A stretch of DNA of 64,000 bases. Source: an uncultured Bacillota bacterium (lineage in GTDB: Bacteria > Bacillota > Clostridia > Lachnospirales > CAG-274). The translations under genes and the position numbers were made by a program. Shown here one piece after another: positions 33,879 to 41,978 of this stretch. The stretch covers positions 3,556-67,555 of the forward strand of contig CATZZP010000013.1 of NCBI GenBank assembly GCA_958426775.1. Direction: 5' to 3'. The notes beneath the pieces were generated by a model. That model had not been told where the DNA came from. It ran no database searches and worked only from the letters and a program-made list of their open reading frames with translations. How positions within the stretch are numbered: position 1 is the stretch's first letter; every line of letters begins with the position of its first letter.

Positions 33879-36673
33879 TCATATTAAGCTTGAGACTTCT
33901 GCTTTTTTGCGATAATCATTTTTATCAAAAAGCTTATCTATGGACAGGTTGTTATACCTTGCCAAATTATAGGCAAAGGGTACGTTAAGTGCCTTTACCA
34001 TATCCTTGCAATAGGTTTTGTGTGTCTTTGCTAAGGTAACATATTCTTTATAGTTTGGGCAAAGCTTATCGTCCTCATTAGCAATATTATCAATTTTGCG
34101 GGATAGGGAAATTTGCATTACATAATGATAAAGCTGAAAGTAGCTGTCAAATTTACCTATATCTTCTACAAAAAAATTCATATTTCTGATTGCGTTAAGG
34201 TGAGCAATTATGTTACGATAGCCTATAAAGTTAGTTTTATTTGCCTTATTAAGGTTATTATTAATATTATTACAGGCTTTGTTATTGAGATACTTATTCC
34301 TATTGTCAATAAAGTACTTTGTAAGTTCAAAGCAGTTTTCATTATTTAAGAAGTAACCCTTGTTATCTAAGGACAGGTTAAGCTCATCTTTGTAAAGGTA
34401 CATATCCCTTTCAAGACAGTGTAGGGCAATAACATAGCGAGAGTTTACATATACCATATTTTTAAATACAAGATAAAGCACGGTAAGATACAAACTTATA
34501 ATTGCCTTTAGCCTTTCTTTTTCTGCAATCTCCTCTTTGCTTGCGTGTTTTGTGTTTTGTTTAACGTCTTTAAATTGACTGAAATCCATTTTGGTTATTA
34601 TATCCCTAAGAAATTTAATTTTATCGTCTGATGTTCCGGCACTTTTGCCTGCACAGCTTGTATAGTACTATCAATTTGAGCTTCGGGCAGATGCTGTAAA
34701 ACAAAGTTGACAATATTTTCGTTTTTGGCAAGGACTCTGACCTTTTTGGGGTTACAATACCTTACAAGATAAATAAATCGGGTGTTTTCTATAACATTGT
34801 TTATTATAAAGTTTCTAAGACCGTTTGATTTATTATTGTTTTTGCTTTGATTGTCGCTTTTGTTTAAAAGGGCGTCAAGCAAATTGTCAATATTTTTATT
34901 GTCTTTATCAGGTGCGTTTAATATAAGAACGGCATCTTTATACATATTTTTTTTTGCGGAAATCGAGGACTTTTGCATACGGGCAAAGCTGTTGATAATC
35001 TTTAATTGACTGCAAATTTCTCCGCTGTTTGCAAAAAACTTGTAGGTATCAATAAAGTCTGACTTAAGCCCCTGTTGATTAAGTATATCAATAAAGCTTG
35101 CAATATTGTCAAACTTATTAATAAGGGTGGTAAGTAAAGTGTTAATTTCTTTACCGTCTAAAAGCTTTGTTGCAAGATAAATAAGCTTGCAAAAATAATC
35201 TGCCTTATTAGAAAGCATATCCTCATCAGAAAGTACAATGTGATCAGGTACGGCAGCTTTCTGCAAATCCTTGATTGTTTCGCCCTTAAGCATATGCTTT
35301 GCAAAATCAAGAGCAGGACTAATTACCTTTTCCCAAAGGTTTTCAGCCTCTTTGGCATAAAACTTGTCCTTATCCTCTGTCCTTAAATAGGAGCGGAGAG
35401 TTGCAATGTTCTCCTCAATTGCTTTATTATCGTTATGAATGTAGTAGCTGTAAATCATAAAATCCACAATTTTATAAAGCTTATTACGAACGGAATTATA
35501 TTTGTCAGCCTTAATGTAAAGTGCGTCCGGGAGGTTGAATGCTTCCTCACGAAGTCGTTTAATTGAAAAGCCGATATTCTTATGCTCCTTGGCAATTATA
35601 AAGGTATAGTAATCCTTTGTAAGGTTAGCTTTGTTTGTTTCCCAATTATGCTCTTCTAAAAACTTATCTAAAATAATAAGGTTTACCTTGTTTTGATTAA
35701 CAAAGTCTTTGCCTGCAGGTGCAATTCCTTTTTCGTAGATGCTGTCAAGTGTTTGCTTGTGGCTGTCTTTTAAATTTTCTTCGAGATTGTAAAGCAAGCC
35801 CGAAGAATTATGACTTGTAATATCTGTATGAAAGCATACCTGCCTTAAACCGCTCATAAGTGAAATTATATTGTAAATTTCCTTGGGGGGTCTTAATTGT
35901 ATCATTCTTTTTATTTTTGCTTAAGTTATAAAAGGTGTCGCCGAAATAAGCAAGCCTTGTATTTTCTGCATATTTGGAAAAAAACTTTGTTTTCGATTTT
36001 GCTGCGTTTTTTGTAAATTCTTCATAGGTTCTTCTGACACCTATTGAACCTACAAAATCTGTGTTTTCGGTAGCCTCTATGCCTGCAATATTATTTAAGC
36101 AAAAAACAATATTGTTGCTGTATTCAGCTAAAATTTTTTCAATATCAAGGATATTATAAATTAGCTGAATATGTATATTGTCATTGAAGGTTTGCCCGAA
36201 ATACTTTTCTTCAAGCTTGTCCTTACGGCGTATAGCGTCCATACCCTTTGGAGGAATTGCAGCCTTTGGTAAGGTGTCAAAGGTTACACGATACCCTTTA
36301 ACCTCAATTTCTTTATTTTTAGGAGGGCTAATTTCAAAGTGGGGTACTTCAACCAAGTTTTCAATTTCGTTCTGAGCGGTAATTCTTTTTTCAATAATTG
36401 CTTTATTGCCTTTGCCGTAAGAGGTCATAATAATTTCATCTCCTACGGAAAAGGTGGACTTTACACCTGATGCCTTTACTAAGGACTTTTCCTTACCTTT
36501 AGTTTTTACAGGTGTTGCTCTTTTCTTTTCAAGTTCATCCTTTTTGCGTTCAGCCTCCTGCTTTTCAAGCTCAGCTTTTTGCCTGTCAAGTGCTGCTTGT
36601 TGGTGCTGTTGCAAACGATTGATTTTGTTTTCCTCACGTAATTGTCGTATATTTTTTTCTTGCTCTTTCCCAT
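33879..36673 (-). pseudogene. cas13d: Cas13d-like (type VI-D) RNA-guided RNase, split by three one-base frameshifts
   Basis: About 931 codons, a normal length for Cas13d, but in four frame segments. ATG 36673 (GGGGAGG 7 nt upstream) starts MGKSKKK and leaves frame in an A7 run (36652-36658). The second segment carries KASGVKSTFSVGDEIIMTS and FNDNIHIQLIYNILDIEKIL, breaking in a C6 run (35885-35890). The third has HEPN1 (GLRQVCFH), IGFSIKRLREE, KEINTLLTTLINKFDNI and NNGLRNFIINNVIENTRF, breaking near an A4 run (34643-34646). The last has SLYLTVLYLVFKNMVYVNSR, HEPN2 (RNIIAHLNAIRN) and HKTYCKDMVKA. Both RxxxxH catalytic motifs are intact (35828-35845; 34200-34217). It targets RNA using crRNA in known systems. 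Alternatives: recent decay, homopolymer assembly error or slippage. Base composition is more AT-rich than the flanks. hicB precedes it by 19 bp. Confidence 0.85.
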
Positions 36674-36692
36674 AAAAATCCTCCCCTTTATA

Positions 36693-37070
36693 TTACTTTA
36701 AGTTAAGCTCTTCCTTAATTCCTCTTACCAAGGCCGCTGAAAAATTAACATTGTTGTTTTGGGCAAGAATGTTAAGCCATTGAGGTATAGTAAGGGTTTT
36801 TTTTACGTAAGTTTCTTTTACCTTGTTTTTAAAATAAGGTAACCAAATGTGGATATAGGTTGCATTTGCTAAAGCAGGTGTAGGCTTCGGCGGCTCCTCA
36901 CCGGCTTGGATCAGATCTAAAATAGTTATAGCTAAGTAATCCTGAGCAGTTGCTATAATAGCATCTTCCTCAACGGTACAGGTGGCGGCATTTTTAAAGT
37001 CGGGAAAGGTGATGTTGTAAACCCCTTTCTCTTTATTAACTAAAATAGGGTATACATAATTTTCTTCCAT
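36693..37070 (-). CDS. hicB: HicB-like antitoxin/repressor, first gene of the cas13d operon
   Basis: 125 aa. The N-terminal half (YPILVNKEKGVYNITFPDF, then TVEEDAIIATAQDYLAI) is the partly degraded RNase H-like fold of HicB; the C-terminal segment KTLTIPQWLNILAQNNNVN with FSAALVRGIKEEL is the DNA-binding HTH/RHH part. HicB neutralises HicA and represses its own promoter. Here it stands apart from hicA: the toxin gene is divergent, and the gene directly downstream, 19 bp away on the same strand, is cas13d. A GGAGGTG site and a consensus promoter precede it, so it may also control cas13d. Confidence 0.85.
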   Translation of the reverse strand: MEENYVYPILVNKEKGVYNITFPDFKNAATCTVEEDAIIATAQDYLAITILDLIQAGEEPPKPTPALANATYIHIWLPYFKNKVKETYVKKTLTIPQWLNILAQNNNVNFSAALVRGIKEELNLK

Positions 37071-37086
37071 AAAGCACCTCCGTAAT

Positions 37087-37101
37087 ACGTATCGAATACG
37101 T
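37087..37101. promoter_or_regulatory. Putative HicB operator
   Basis: Perfect inverted repeat ACGTAT-CGA-ATACGT, just downstream of the predicted hicB transcription start. An RHH/HTH repressor bound here would block the hicB-cas13d transcript. Confidence 0.5.
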
Positions 37102-37112
37102 TCTATGGTTTT

Positions 37113-37141
37113 ATTATATATCCTATAGTTTGCTTTGTCAA
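37113..37141 (-). promoter_or_regulatory. Consensus promoter of hicB-cas13d
   Basis: Minus strand TTGACA (37141-37136), 17-nt spacer, TATAAT (37118-37113): a perfect sigma-A promoter, followed about 36 bp later by the hicB start. Confidence 0.8.
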
Positions 37142-37285
37142 GTGTAAAATATATAATTATTTTGTTGAATTTTAGAATAATATATGTTACTATAATTATA
37201 GCTAAATGGTAATGCCTTATTTATGGTTAGATTATTCGTGTTCATTTTGTAACCGATGTATATAGCCTTAAAAGGAGGAATTACT

Positions 37286-37477
37286 ATGAAAGCAAAAGAG
37301 CTTGAAAGGAAAATTACGAAGGCTGGTTGGGTGTGTGTACGTATAAGCGGCTCACATCGTCAATACAAAAATCCTGAGTGTCAGGGAGTTGTAACAATTC
37401 CTTTTCATTCGGGTGATGTCAGTCTTAATACAGTAATTAGTCTGGAAAAGCAGACAGGGTTATCTCTTAGGAGATAG
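37286..37477 (+). CDS. hicA: HicA-like mRNA interferase toxin
   Basis: 63 aa from ATG 37286, which has AAAGGAGGAA 6 nt upstream; an in-frame ATG 30 bp earlier has none. Double-stranded-RNA-binding-like fold with KITKAGWVCVRISGSHRQYK, whose His is the catalytic residue of HicA, and GVVTIPFHSGD. It cleaves translating mRNA when not bound by HicB. Divergent from hicB, with a 215-bp shared region, whereas hicA usually precedes hicB in one operon. The stop codon lies in the first copy of a 26-bp direct repeat. Confidence 0.85.
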   Translation: MKAKELERKITKAGWVCVRISGSHRQYKNPECQGVVTIPFHSGDVSLNTVISLEKQTGLSLRR

Positions 37478-37753
37478 CCCTCTGGCTGTCGATAAAGCGA
37501 CAGCCTTGCAAGAAATGCTTGCATTTCTTGCAGTTAGGGGTACTATCGTACCCACCAAGGAAGTAACAACCCGTGCCTCAAGAGGGTAAAACCCTCTTTT
37601 GACACTCTTGTTATACCCTCGGCGGAAATGAATTCCGCCTGCGGATTTAAGTCTGCGACGCTTTTTGAAGTCTGGTGTATTTGAAATTGCAAAAAAAACA
37701 ATTCAACACGAGTTTATTGACAGTCTGAGGGTTATCTCTTAGGAGATAGCCCT
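37456..37753 (+). repeat. Six-hairpin segment between identical 26-bp direct repeats
   Basis: The 26-bp sequence at 37456-37481 is repeated exactly at 37728-37753; each is itself a hairpin (GGGTTATCTC with GAGATAGCCC). Between them lie consecutive small hairpins: 37484-37505 (GGCTGTCG arm), 37507-37532 (TGCAAGAAATG arm), 37538-37553 (GGGTAC arm), 37581-37597 (AGAGGGT arm), 37621-37638 (GGCGGAA arm) and a weak one near 37641-37656. No coding frame is convincing. It may be an inserted palindromic element with a duplicated target, or a decayed array of terminators. Confidence 0.6.
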
Positions 37754-37758
37754 TTTTT
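37728..37758 (+). terminator. Hairpin terminator downstream of hicA
   Basis: Second copy of the 26-bp direct repeat. GGGTTATCTC pairs with GAGATAGCCC around a TTAG loop and is followed by TTTTTT, unlike the first copy, which has no T-run. Confidence 0.7.
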
Positions 37759-37784
37759 GAATTTTGGAATATATATTTTAGGTA

Positions 37785-37826
37785 TGAAAAAGGTGCGTAA
37801 ATTTACTGCTGAATTTACGCACCTTA
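37785..37826 (-). terminator. Minus-strand terminator with 14-bp stem
   Basis: Perfect stem (37790-37803 with 37812-37825, AAGGTGCGTAAATT paired) with a T-run on the minus strand. It protects the hicA region from transcription coming from the obg-yhbY side. Confidence 0.65.
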
Positions 37827-38069
37827 ATTTAGGAAACCGAGCTATTGTATGCCGGATAATGCCGTAATTTTTTTCGAGGGTTTAAGCACAGAGGCTTTCA
37901 TTATAAATACAGAAAATCAAGAGGTGTGAAGGATTTGCCCTTTTAGATATAGTAAAAGTTCTCTCTTAAAGACCGGTCTGTTTTTACTAAAAAAAGCCTC
38001 ACACATTTGTGGTTTCTTTGGATACATTCTTTAATTATATCCATTTTTTATTAAAATCAGTCAAAACAT
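37827..38069. other. Intergenic region downstream of yhbY
   Basis: AT-rich, no coding frame that I can support. Contains one imperfect minus-strand terminator (37989-38014: a CCACA...TGTGAGG hairpin followed by seven T) that likely ends the obg-yhbY transcript. A short ATATAGTAAAAG motif near 37946 resembles part of the CRISPR repeat copies but is too short to call. Confidence 0.4.
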
Positions 38070-38366
38070 TTATTTGCTTTTAGGCAGTTCAATTACGGGC
38101 TTTTTAGCGGCACGATAAAAAACAATTTTTCTGCCGATTACCTGCACTACATCAGAGCGTGTACGCTCTGCAATTACATTGCTTATTTCTCTTACGTCCT
38201 CAAGACAGTTATCAAGAACGTTTGCCTTTATAAGCTCTCTTGCGGCAAGTGCTTCGTCTACAGAGGCAACAACCTCAGGTGTGACGCCACCCTTACCAAT
38301 CTGTACAACAGGGGTAAGCTTTGACGCAAGGGAACGTAAGTATGCACGTTGTTTACTTGTCAGCAT
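38070..38366 (-). CDS. yhbY: YhbY-type RNA-binding ribosome assembly protein
   Basis: 98 aa CRM-domain protein. LTSKQRAYLRSLASKLTPVVQIGKGG and the GxxG-type loop followed by LIKANVLDN are the family pattern, ending with IGRKIVFYR. YhbY binds pre-50S rRNA particles. It sits 14 bp downstream of obg, another large-subunit assembly factor, with AGGGGAGG before the ATG. Confidence 0.93.
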   Translation of the reverse strand: MLTSKQRAYLRSLASKLTPVVQIGKGGVTPEVVASVDEALAARELIKANVLDNCLEDVREISNVIAERTRSDVVQVIGRKIVFYRAAKKPVIELPKSK

Positions 38367-38380
38367 TCTGAAACCTCCCC

Positions 38381-39658
38381 TTAATGATAAAATTCAAATT
38401 CTAAGTCATATATTTTAACAGTATCTCCGTCAGAAATACCCTTTTCCTCTAAAGCGGTAATGATACCCTTATCACGCATATACTTCTGTAAAAAGGCAAA
38501 GCCCTTTTCGGTATCTACGTTGGTGTAGCCTATCATTTTTTCAACACCTACACCCTCAACAACAAAATAATGCTCGCTGTATCTGGTAATGGTGAAAGGC
38601 TCGTGGTCTGTTTCAATCTCGTCAAACTCCTCATAATCCTCTTCAAATACTATATCCTGAGGATAGTCCTTGAGGATTTCCGCAACCTTGCCCAAAAGAT
38701 CTTCAAGACCTGTGTTTGTGGCTGCTGATATAGCGTAAACAGGTATTCCCTTAGGCTCATATTCTGCCTTAATACGCTTGTAGTTTTCCTCTGCCTCGGG
38801 AATGTCCATTTTGTTTACCGCAATAACCATAGGACGTGAGGAAAGGCCTTCCTTGTACATATCCAGCTCGTTATTGATTTTTTCAATATTTTCAAGAGGG
38901 TCAATGCCTTCAAGACCTGCACCGTCTACTACGTGAATAAAAACCTTTGTACGCTCTACATGCCTTAAAAACTCATGACCTAAGCCAACTCCTTCGCTGG
39001 CACCCTCAATAAGACCGGGTATATCTGCCATTACAAAGTCCTCACCCCAGCGACTGCGTACTACACCGAGGTTAGGTGTAAGCGTTGTGAAGTGATAGTT
39101 TGCAATTTTAGGGTTTGCATTTGTTACCATTGATAACAGGGTGGACTTACCTACGTTAGGGAAGCCTATTAAGCCCACATCGGCAATCAGCTTAAGCTCT
39201 AAGATTACATCGTATTCCTTTGAGGTACGTCCCCTTTCGGCATATCTGGGTGCCTGTCTTGTAGGGGTAGCAAAATGCTGATTGCCCTTACCGCCCTTAC
39301 CGCCTTTGATAAGCACCTTTTTTTCGCCGTCATAGGTCATATCTGCCATAACCTTACCGCTTACAGCCTCACGGACTACCGTACCTACAGGCACACGTAC
39401 AAGTATATCGTCGCCGTCAGCACCCGTACAGTTACGCTTACCGCCGTCCTGACCTACACCTGCCTTGAACATACGCTTGTAGCGAAAGTCCATAAGGGTA
39501 TTCAGTCCGCCGTCAGCAACAAACACAACATCTCCGCCCTTACCGCCGTCGCCGCCGTCAGGTCCGCCGTTGGTTACATACTTGGCACGGTAAAAGCTTA
39601 CGGCACCGTTGCCGCCGTTACCGCCCTTTATATGAATTTGTACTCTGTCAACAAACAT
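38381..39658 (-). CDS. obg: Obg-family GTPase (ribosome assembly)
   Basis: 425 aa. Glycine-rich Obg fold at the N-terminus (GGNGGNGAVSFYR, GPDGGDGGKGGDVVF), then the GTPase with G1 GFPNVGKSTL, G3 DIPGL, G4 NKMD and G5 ISAAT, then the C-terminal OCT domain found in Gram-positive Obg. It acts in 50S maturation and the stress response. A terminator separates it from rpmA upstream, so expression relative to ribosomal proteins is probably tuned by readthrough. Confidence 0.96.
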   Translation of the reverse strand: MFVDRVQIHIKGGNGGNGAVSFYRAKYVTNGGPDGGDGGKGGDVVFVADGGLNTLMDFRYKRMFKAGVGQDGGKRNCTGADGDDILVRVPVGTVVREAVSGKVMADMTYDGEKKVLIKGGKGGKGNQHFATPTRQAPRYAERGRTSKEYDVILELKLIADVGLIGFPNVGKSTLLSMVTNANPKIANYHFTTLTPNLGVVRSRWGEDFVMADIPGLIEGASEGVGLGHEFLRHVERTKVFIHVVDGAGLEGIDPLENIEKINNELDMYKEGLSSRPMVIAVNKMDIPEAEENYKRIKAEYEPKGIPVYAISAATNTGLEDLLGKVAEILKDYPQDIVFEEDYEEFDEIETDHEPFTITRYSEHYFVVEGVGVEKMIGYTNVDTEKGFAFLQKYMRDKGIITALEEKGISDGDTVKIYDLEFEFYH

Positions 39659-39687
39659 CTTGGGTTCTCCTTTCTGTAGTATAGTTG

Positions 39688-39716
39688 AAAAAAGGGAAGC
39701 AACCGTGCTTCCCTTA
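39688..39716 (-). terminator. Terminator between rpmA and obg
   Basis: Minus strand: 10-bp stem (AAGGGAAGCA with TGCTTCCCTT, 39692-39701 with 39706-39715), 4-nt loop, then a T-run. It ends most of the rplU-prp-rpmA transcript. Confidence 0.75.
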
Positions 39717-39724
39717 GATTTTAA

Positions 39725-40009
39725 TTATTCTGCAACAGGATAAACAGAAACCTGCTTCTTATCTCTGCCCTTTCTCTCGTACTTAACTCTACCGTCAACA
39801 AGAGCGAAGAGTGTATCGTTGCCACCCTTACCTACATTGTTACCGGGATGAATTTTTGTACCTCTCTGAGTGTAAAGGATGTTACCTGCCTTAACAATCT
39901 GACCGTCAGCACGCTTAGCACCTAAACGCTTAGACTCAGAGTCACGGCCGTTCTTAGTAGAACCAACACCTTTTTTATGAGCAAAAAACTGAAGGTTTAT
40001 TCTTAACAT
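39725..40009 (-). CDS. rpmA: 50S ribosomal protein L27 with cleavable N-terminal extension
   Basis: 94 aa. GVGSTKNGRDSESKRLGAKR and the C-terminal strands are standard L27. The N-terminus MLRINLQFF-AHKKG carries the extension typical of Firmicutes, cut after LQFF by Prp, whose gene is next door. AGGAGGTGC precedes the ATG. Confidence 0.97.
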   Translation of the reverse strand: MLRINLQFFAHKKGVGSTKNGRDSESKRLGAKRADGQIVKAGNILYTQRGTKIHPGNNVGKGGNDTLFALVDGRVKYERKGRDKKQVSVYPVAE

Positions 40010-40021
40010 TTATTGCACCTC

Positions 40022-40333
40022 CTAATCAAATACCTTTAAATCATTACTGTAATCAAGCTCGATTTGTTTTAATCCTAAGACCAAGGAATTCAGCAGCAGT
40101 GAGGCATTATTATCCTTACCGCCTTTTTCCAGAAAAGGAACGGTAAAGGTCATATCTCCTCCGTCGGGTGATGCGTCTAAGGTAAAGTCAAGCTCGGTAA
40201 AAGCCTCAATACTGTTTACCGTATTAAAGCAGAGAGCCGATACCGCAGAGCAGACAACAGGTTCACCGTGATTTACTACCTTAAAGCCGAAAACCTGACC
40301 TGCCTTATTTCGGCAGATATGTGCCTTAATCAT
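40022..40333 (-). CDS. prp: Ribosomal-processing cysteine protease Prp
   Basis: 103 aa. NHGEPVVCSAVSAL holds the catalytic His and Cys of Prp, which removes the L27 N-terminal extension before ribosome assembly. It lies between rplU and rpmA, its usual place, with 2 bp and 12 bp gaps. Confidence 0.93.
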   Translation of the reverse strand: MIKAHICRNKAGQVFGFKVVNHGEPVVCSAVSALCFNTVNSIEAFTELDFTLDASPDGGDMTFTVPFLEKGGKDNNASLLLNSLVLGLKQIELDYSNDLKVFD

Positions 40334-40335
40334 AA

Positions 40336-40647
40336 TTAACCGTTAATCTTTTCAATCTTAAGCTTTGTGAATGGCTGTCTGTGACCGTTCTTCTTGTGGA
40401 AGCCCTTTTTAGGCTTGTACTTGTAGATGATAACCTTCTTAGCCTTACCGTCACCGATAACGGATGCCTTTACGGAAGCACCGCTTACGGTAGGAGCACC
40501 AAAGCTCATCTTATCGCCGTCGCATACAGCTAAAACATTCTCAAAGGTATATTCAGAGCCTGCCTCAACGCTAAGCTTCTCAACGGTGATAATATCACCC
40601 TCAGATACCTTATACTGCTTTCCACCAGTTTCGATAATTGCGTACAT
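40336..40647 (-). CDS. rplU: 50S ribosomal protein L21
   Basis: 103 aa. MYAIIETGGKQYKVSEGD and the C-terminal KKGFHKKNGHRQPFTKLKI are standard L21. First gene of rplU-prp-rpmA; GGAGGTG before the ATG. A structured leader and a consensus promoter lie upstream. Confidence 0.97.
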   Translation of the reverse strand: MYAIIETGGKQYKVSEGDIITVEKLSVEAGSEYTFENVLAVCDGDKMSFGAPTVSGASVKASVIGDGKAKKVIIYKYKPKKGFHKKNGHRQPFTKLKIEKING

Positions 40648-40729
40648 TCCACGTACACCTCCTTAAACCAGAACTCGCCGAATACGGTGCAGTTTTACAA
40701 CTGACTTAAACCTTTTCGTGCGGCTAACA
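40648..40729 (-). promoter_or_regulatory. rplU 5' leader, possible L21-leader element
   Basis: About 80 nt between the predicted transcription start and rplU. It can form a CAGTT/AACTG hairpin and a CCG-TATT-CGG hairpin before the ribosome site. Firmicutes L21 leaders regulate this operon; I can match the position and folding, but not the motif with certainty. Confidence 0.4.
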
Positions 40730-40735
40730 GACAGT

Positions 40736-40764
40736 ATTATATCACGTAAAACAGCCTCTGTCAA
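40736..40764 (-). promoter_or_regulatory. Consensus promoter of rplU-prp-rpmA
   Basis: Minus strand TTGACA (40764-40759), 17-nt spacer, TATAAT (40741-40736): a perfect match to the sigma-A consensus. Confidence 0.85.
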
Positions 40765-40788
40765 TAGTATTTTAGCCATTTTTTTGTT

Positions 40789-41424
40789 TTATTTAAGCAA
40801 TTCCGAAAAGCTTATTATACTGTTTTTTGCCGCAACTTTTATTTTATCCCAATCCTTACGTGACTTAGGCTCAAATACTGCTGTTGTGTGCATGCCTGCT
40901 TTGTTTGCACTTAAAATTGCAGGTAAAATATCCTCGTACACATGACAGTCCTCCGGCTTTACGTTAATGAGCCTTGCACAGTGGAGAAAAATATCGGGCT
41001 GATTTTTGCCGGGCATACCGCTGTTGCCGTCTGCAAAGCCGTCAAATAAATGGTAAATATGATTTTTCTTTAAAACAGGTGTGTAAAACTCGGGGGCAGA
41101 GGCAGTGGCAAGACCTATCTTAATGCCCTGTGTCTTAAGATACCTTATGTACTCTGAGGCAAAGGGCTTTAAGGTAACGTTTTTTTCATACTCGTACAAG
41201 GCACCCTCCTGCCATTCCTTAACGATAGCCTCAACAGAGTCAGGCAGATTATATTCATTTTTTGTAAATACCGCACCGTCATATAAGTTTAAGGTGCTTA
41301 TTTTATCTACATAGTCATAGGGTATTTCCATATTTCGCTTTTTAAAAAAGCTTCTGTCTACAGCCTCCCATACATAAGAGGAGTCTGCTATTGTACCGTC
41401 AAAATCAAATATCGCAGCTTTCAT
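40789..41424 (-). CDS. HAD-family phosphatase (beta-phosphoglucomutase-like)
   Basis: 211 aa. Motif I AIFDFDGTIADSS at the N-terminus, a helical cap, motif II IGLATAS, the Lys region PGKNQPDIFLHCA and the motif III-like VYEDILPAI. Substrate unknown. Its start overlaps the tadA stop by 4 nt (ATGA), so the two are translationally coupled. Confidence 0.88.
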   Translation of the reverse strand: MKAAIFDFDGTIADSSYVWEAVDRSFFKKRNMEIPYDYVDKISTLNLYDGAVFTKNEYNLPDSVEAIVKEWQEGALYEYEKNVTLKPFASEYIRYLKTQGIKIGLATASAPEFYTPVLKKNHIYHLFDGFADGNSGMPGKNQPDIFLHCARLINVKPEDCHVYEDILPAILSANKAGMHTTAVFEPKSRKDWDKIKVAAKNSIISFSELLK

Positions 41425-41882
41425 GAGCTTTGCCTCCGTCTGTAGGTTTTAAAAAAGTCCTTCATTATTGCACTGCATTCCTCCTGCATAACGCCTGTGG
41501 TGATTTCGCATTTGTGGTTAAAGCGTGAATCATCAAGGAGGTTATAAATTGAGCCGCAACAGCCTGCCTTTACATTAGGTGTGCCGTATACAAGCCTTGT
41601 TATCCTTGCTTGTAATATAGCACCGCTGCACATAGGACACGGCTCTACGGTAACATAAAGGGTACAGCCCTCAAGCCGCCAATCCCCCATAAATGCACAT
41701 GCCTCATTAATTGCAATAATTTCAGCATGAGCAAGCACATTTTTATCTGTCATACGTCGGTTTAAGCCTTTGCCTATAACCTTACCCTTGTACTCAATTA
41801 CACAGCCTATGGGTACCTCTTCTAAGCTGTACGCTTCTCTTGCCTTAGCAAGTGCAATAGACATATAATAATCATCAATCAT
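41421..41882 (-). CDS. tadA: tRNA-specific adenosine deaminase
   Basis: Makes inosine at the wobble position of tRNA-Arg(ACG). HAEIIAINEAC and EPCPMCSGAILQARI contain the zinc His/Cys ligands and catalytic Glu. 153 aa from ATG 41882, with AAGGAAG 8 nt upstream; a start 10 codons earlier has no ribosome site. It is divergent from the DivIVA-like gene. Confidence 0.92.
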   Translation of the reverse strand: MIDDYYMSIALAKAREAYSLEEVPIGCVIEYKGKVIGKGLNRRMTDKNVLAHAEIIAINEACAFMGDWRLEGCTLYVTVEPCPMCSGAILQARITRLVYGTPNVKAGCCGSIYNLLDDSRFNHKCEITTGVMQEECSAIMKDFFKTYRRRQSS

Positions 41883-41906
41883 AGCAAATTCTTCCTTATA
41901 AAATTG

Positions 41907-41935
41907 TTGCAATAAATGTATTAAAATGATATACT
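41907..41935 (+). promoter_or_regulatory. Promoter of the DivIVA-like gene
   Basis: TTGCAA, 17-nt spacer, TATACT, about 45 bp before the start codon. Confidence 0.6.
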
Positions 41936-41978
41936 GTTTTTATAAACGTCATTATATTATAAAAAAGGGGTGTATTAA

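Noticed and set aside
33879..36614. Three separate minus-strand proteins (268, 435 and 236 aa)
   Set aside because: Their ends and starts lie at homopolymer runs, and joining them gives one continuous Cas13d-like sequence; two of the apparent starts lack ribosome sites.
37500..37700. Second CRISPR array in the hairpin segment
   Set aside because: The hairpins differ from each other in sequence and spacing; only the flanking 26-bp units are identical.
37940..37955. Remnant CRISPR repeat (ATATAGTAAAAG)
   Set aside because: Only about 12 nt resemble the repeat copies; chance similarity in AT-rich DNA is likely.
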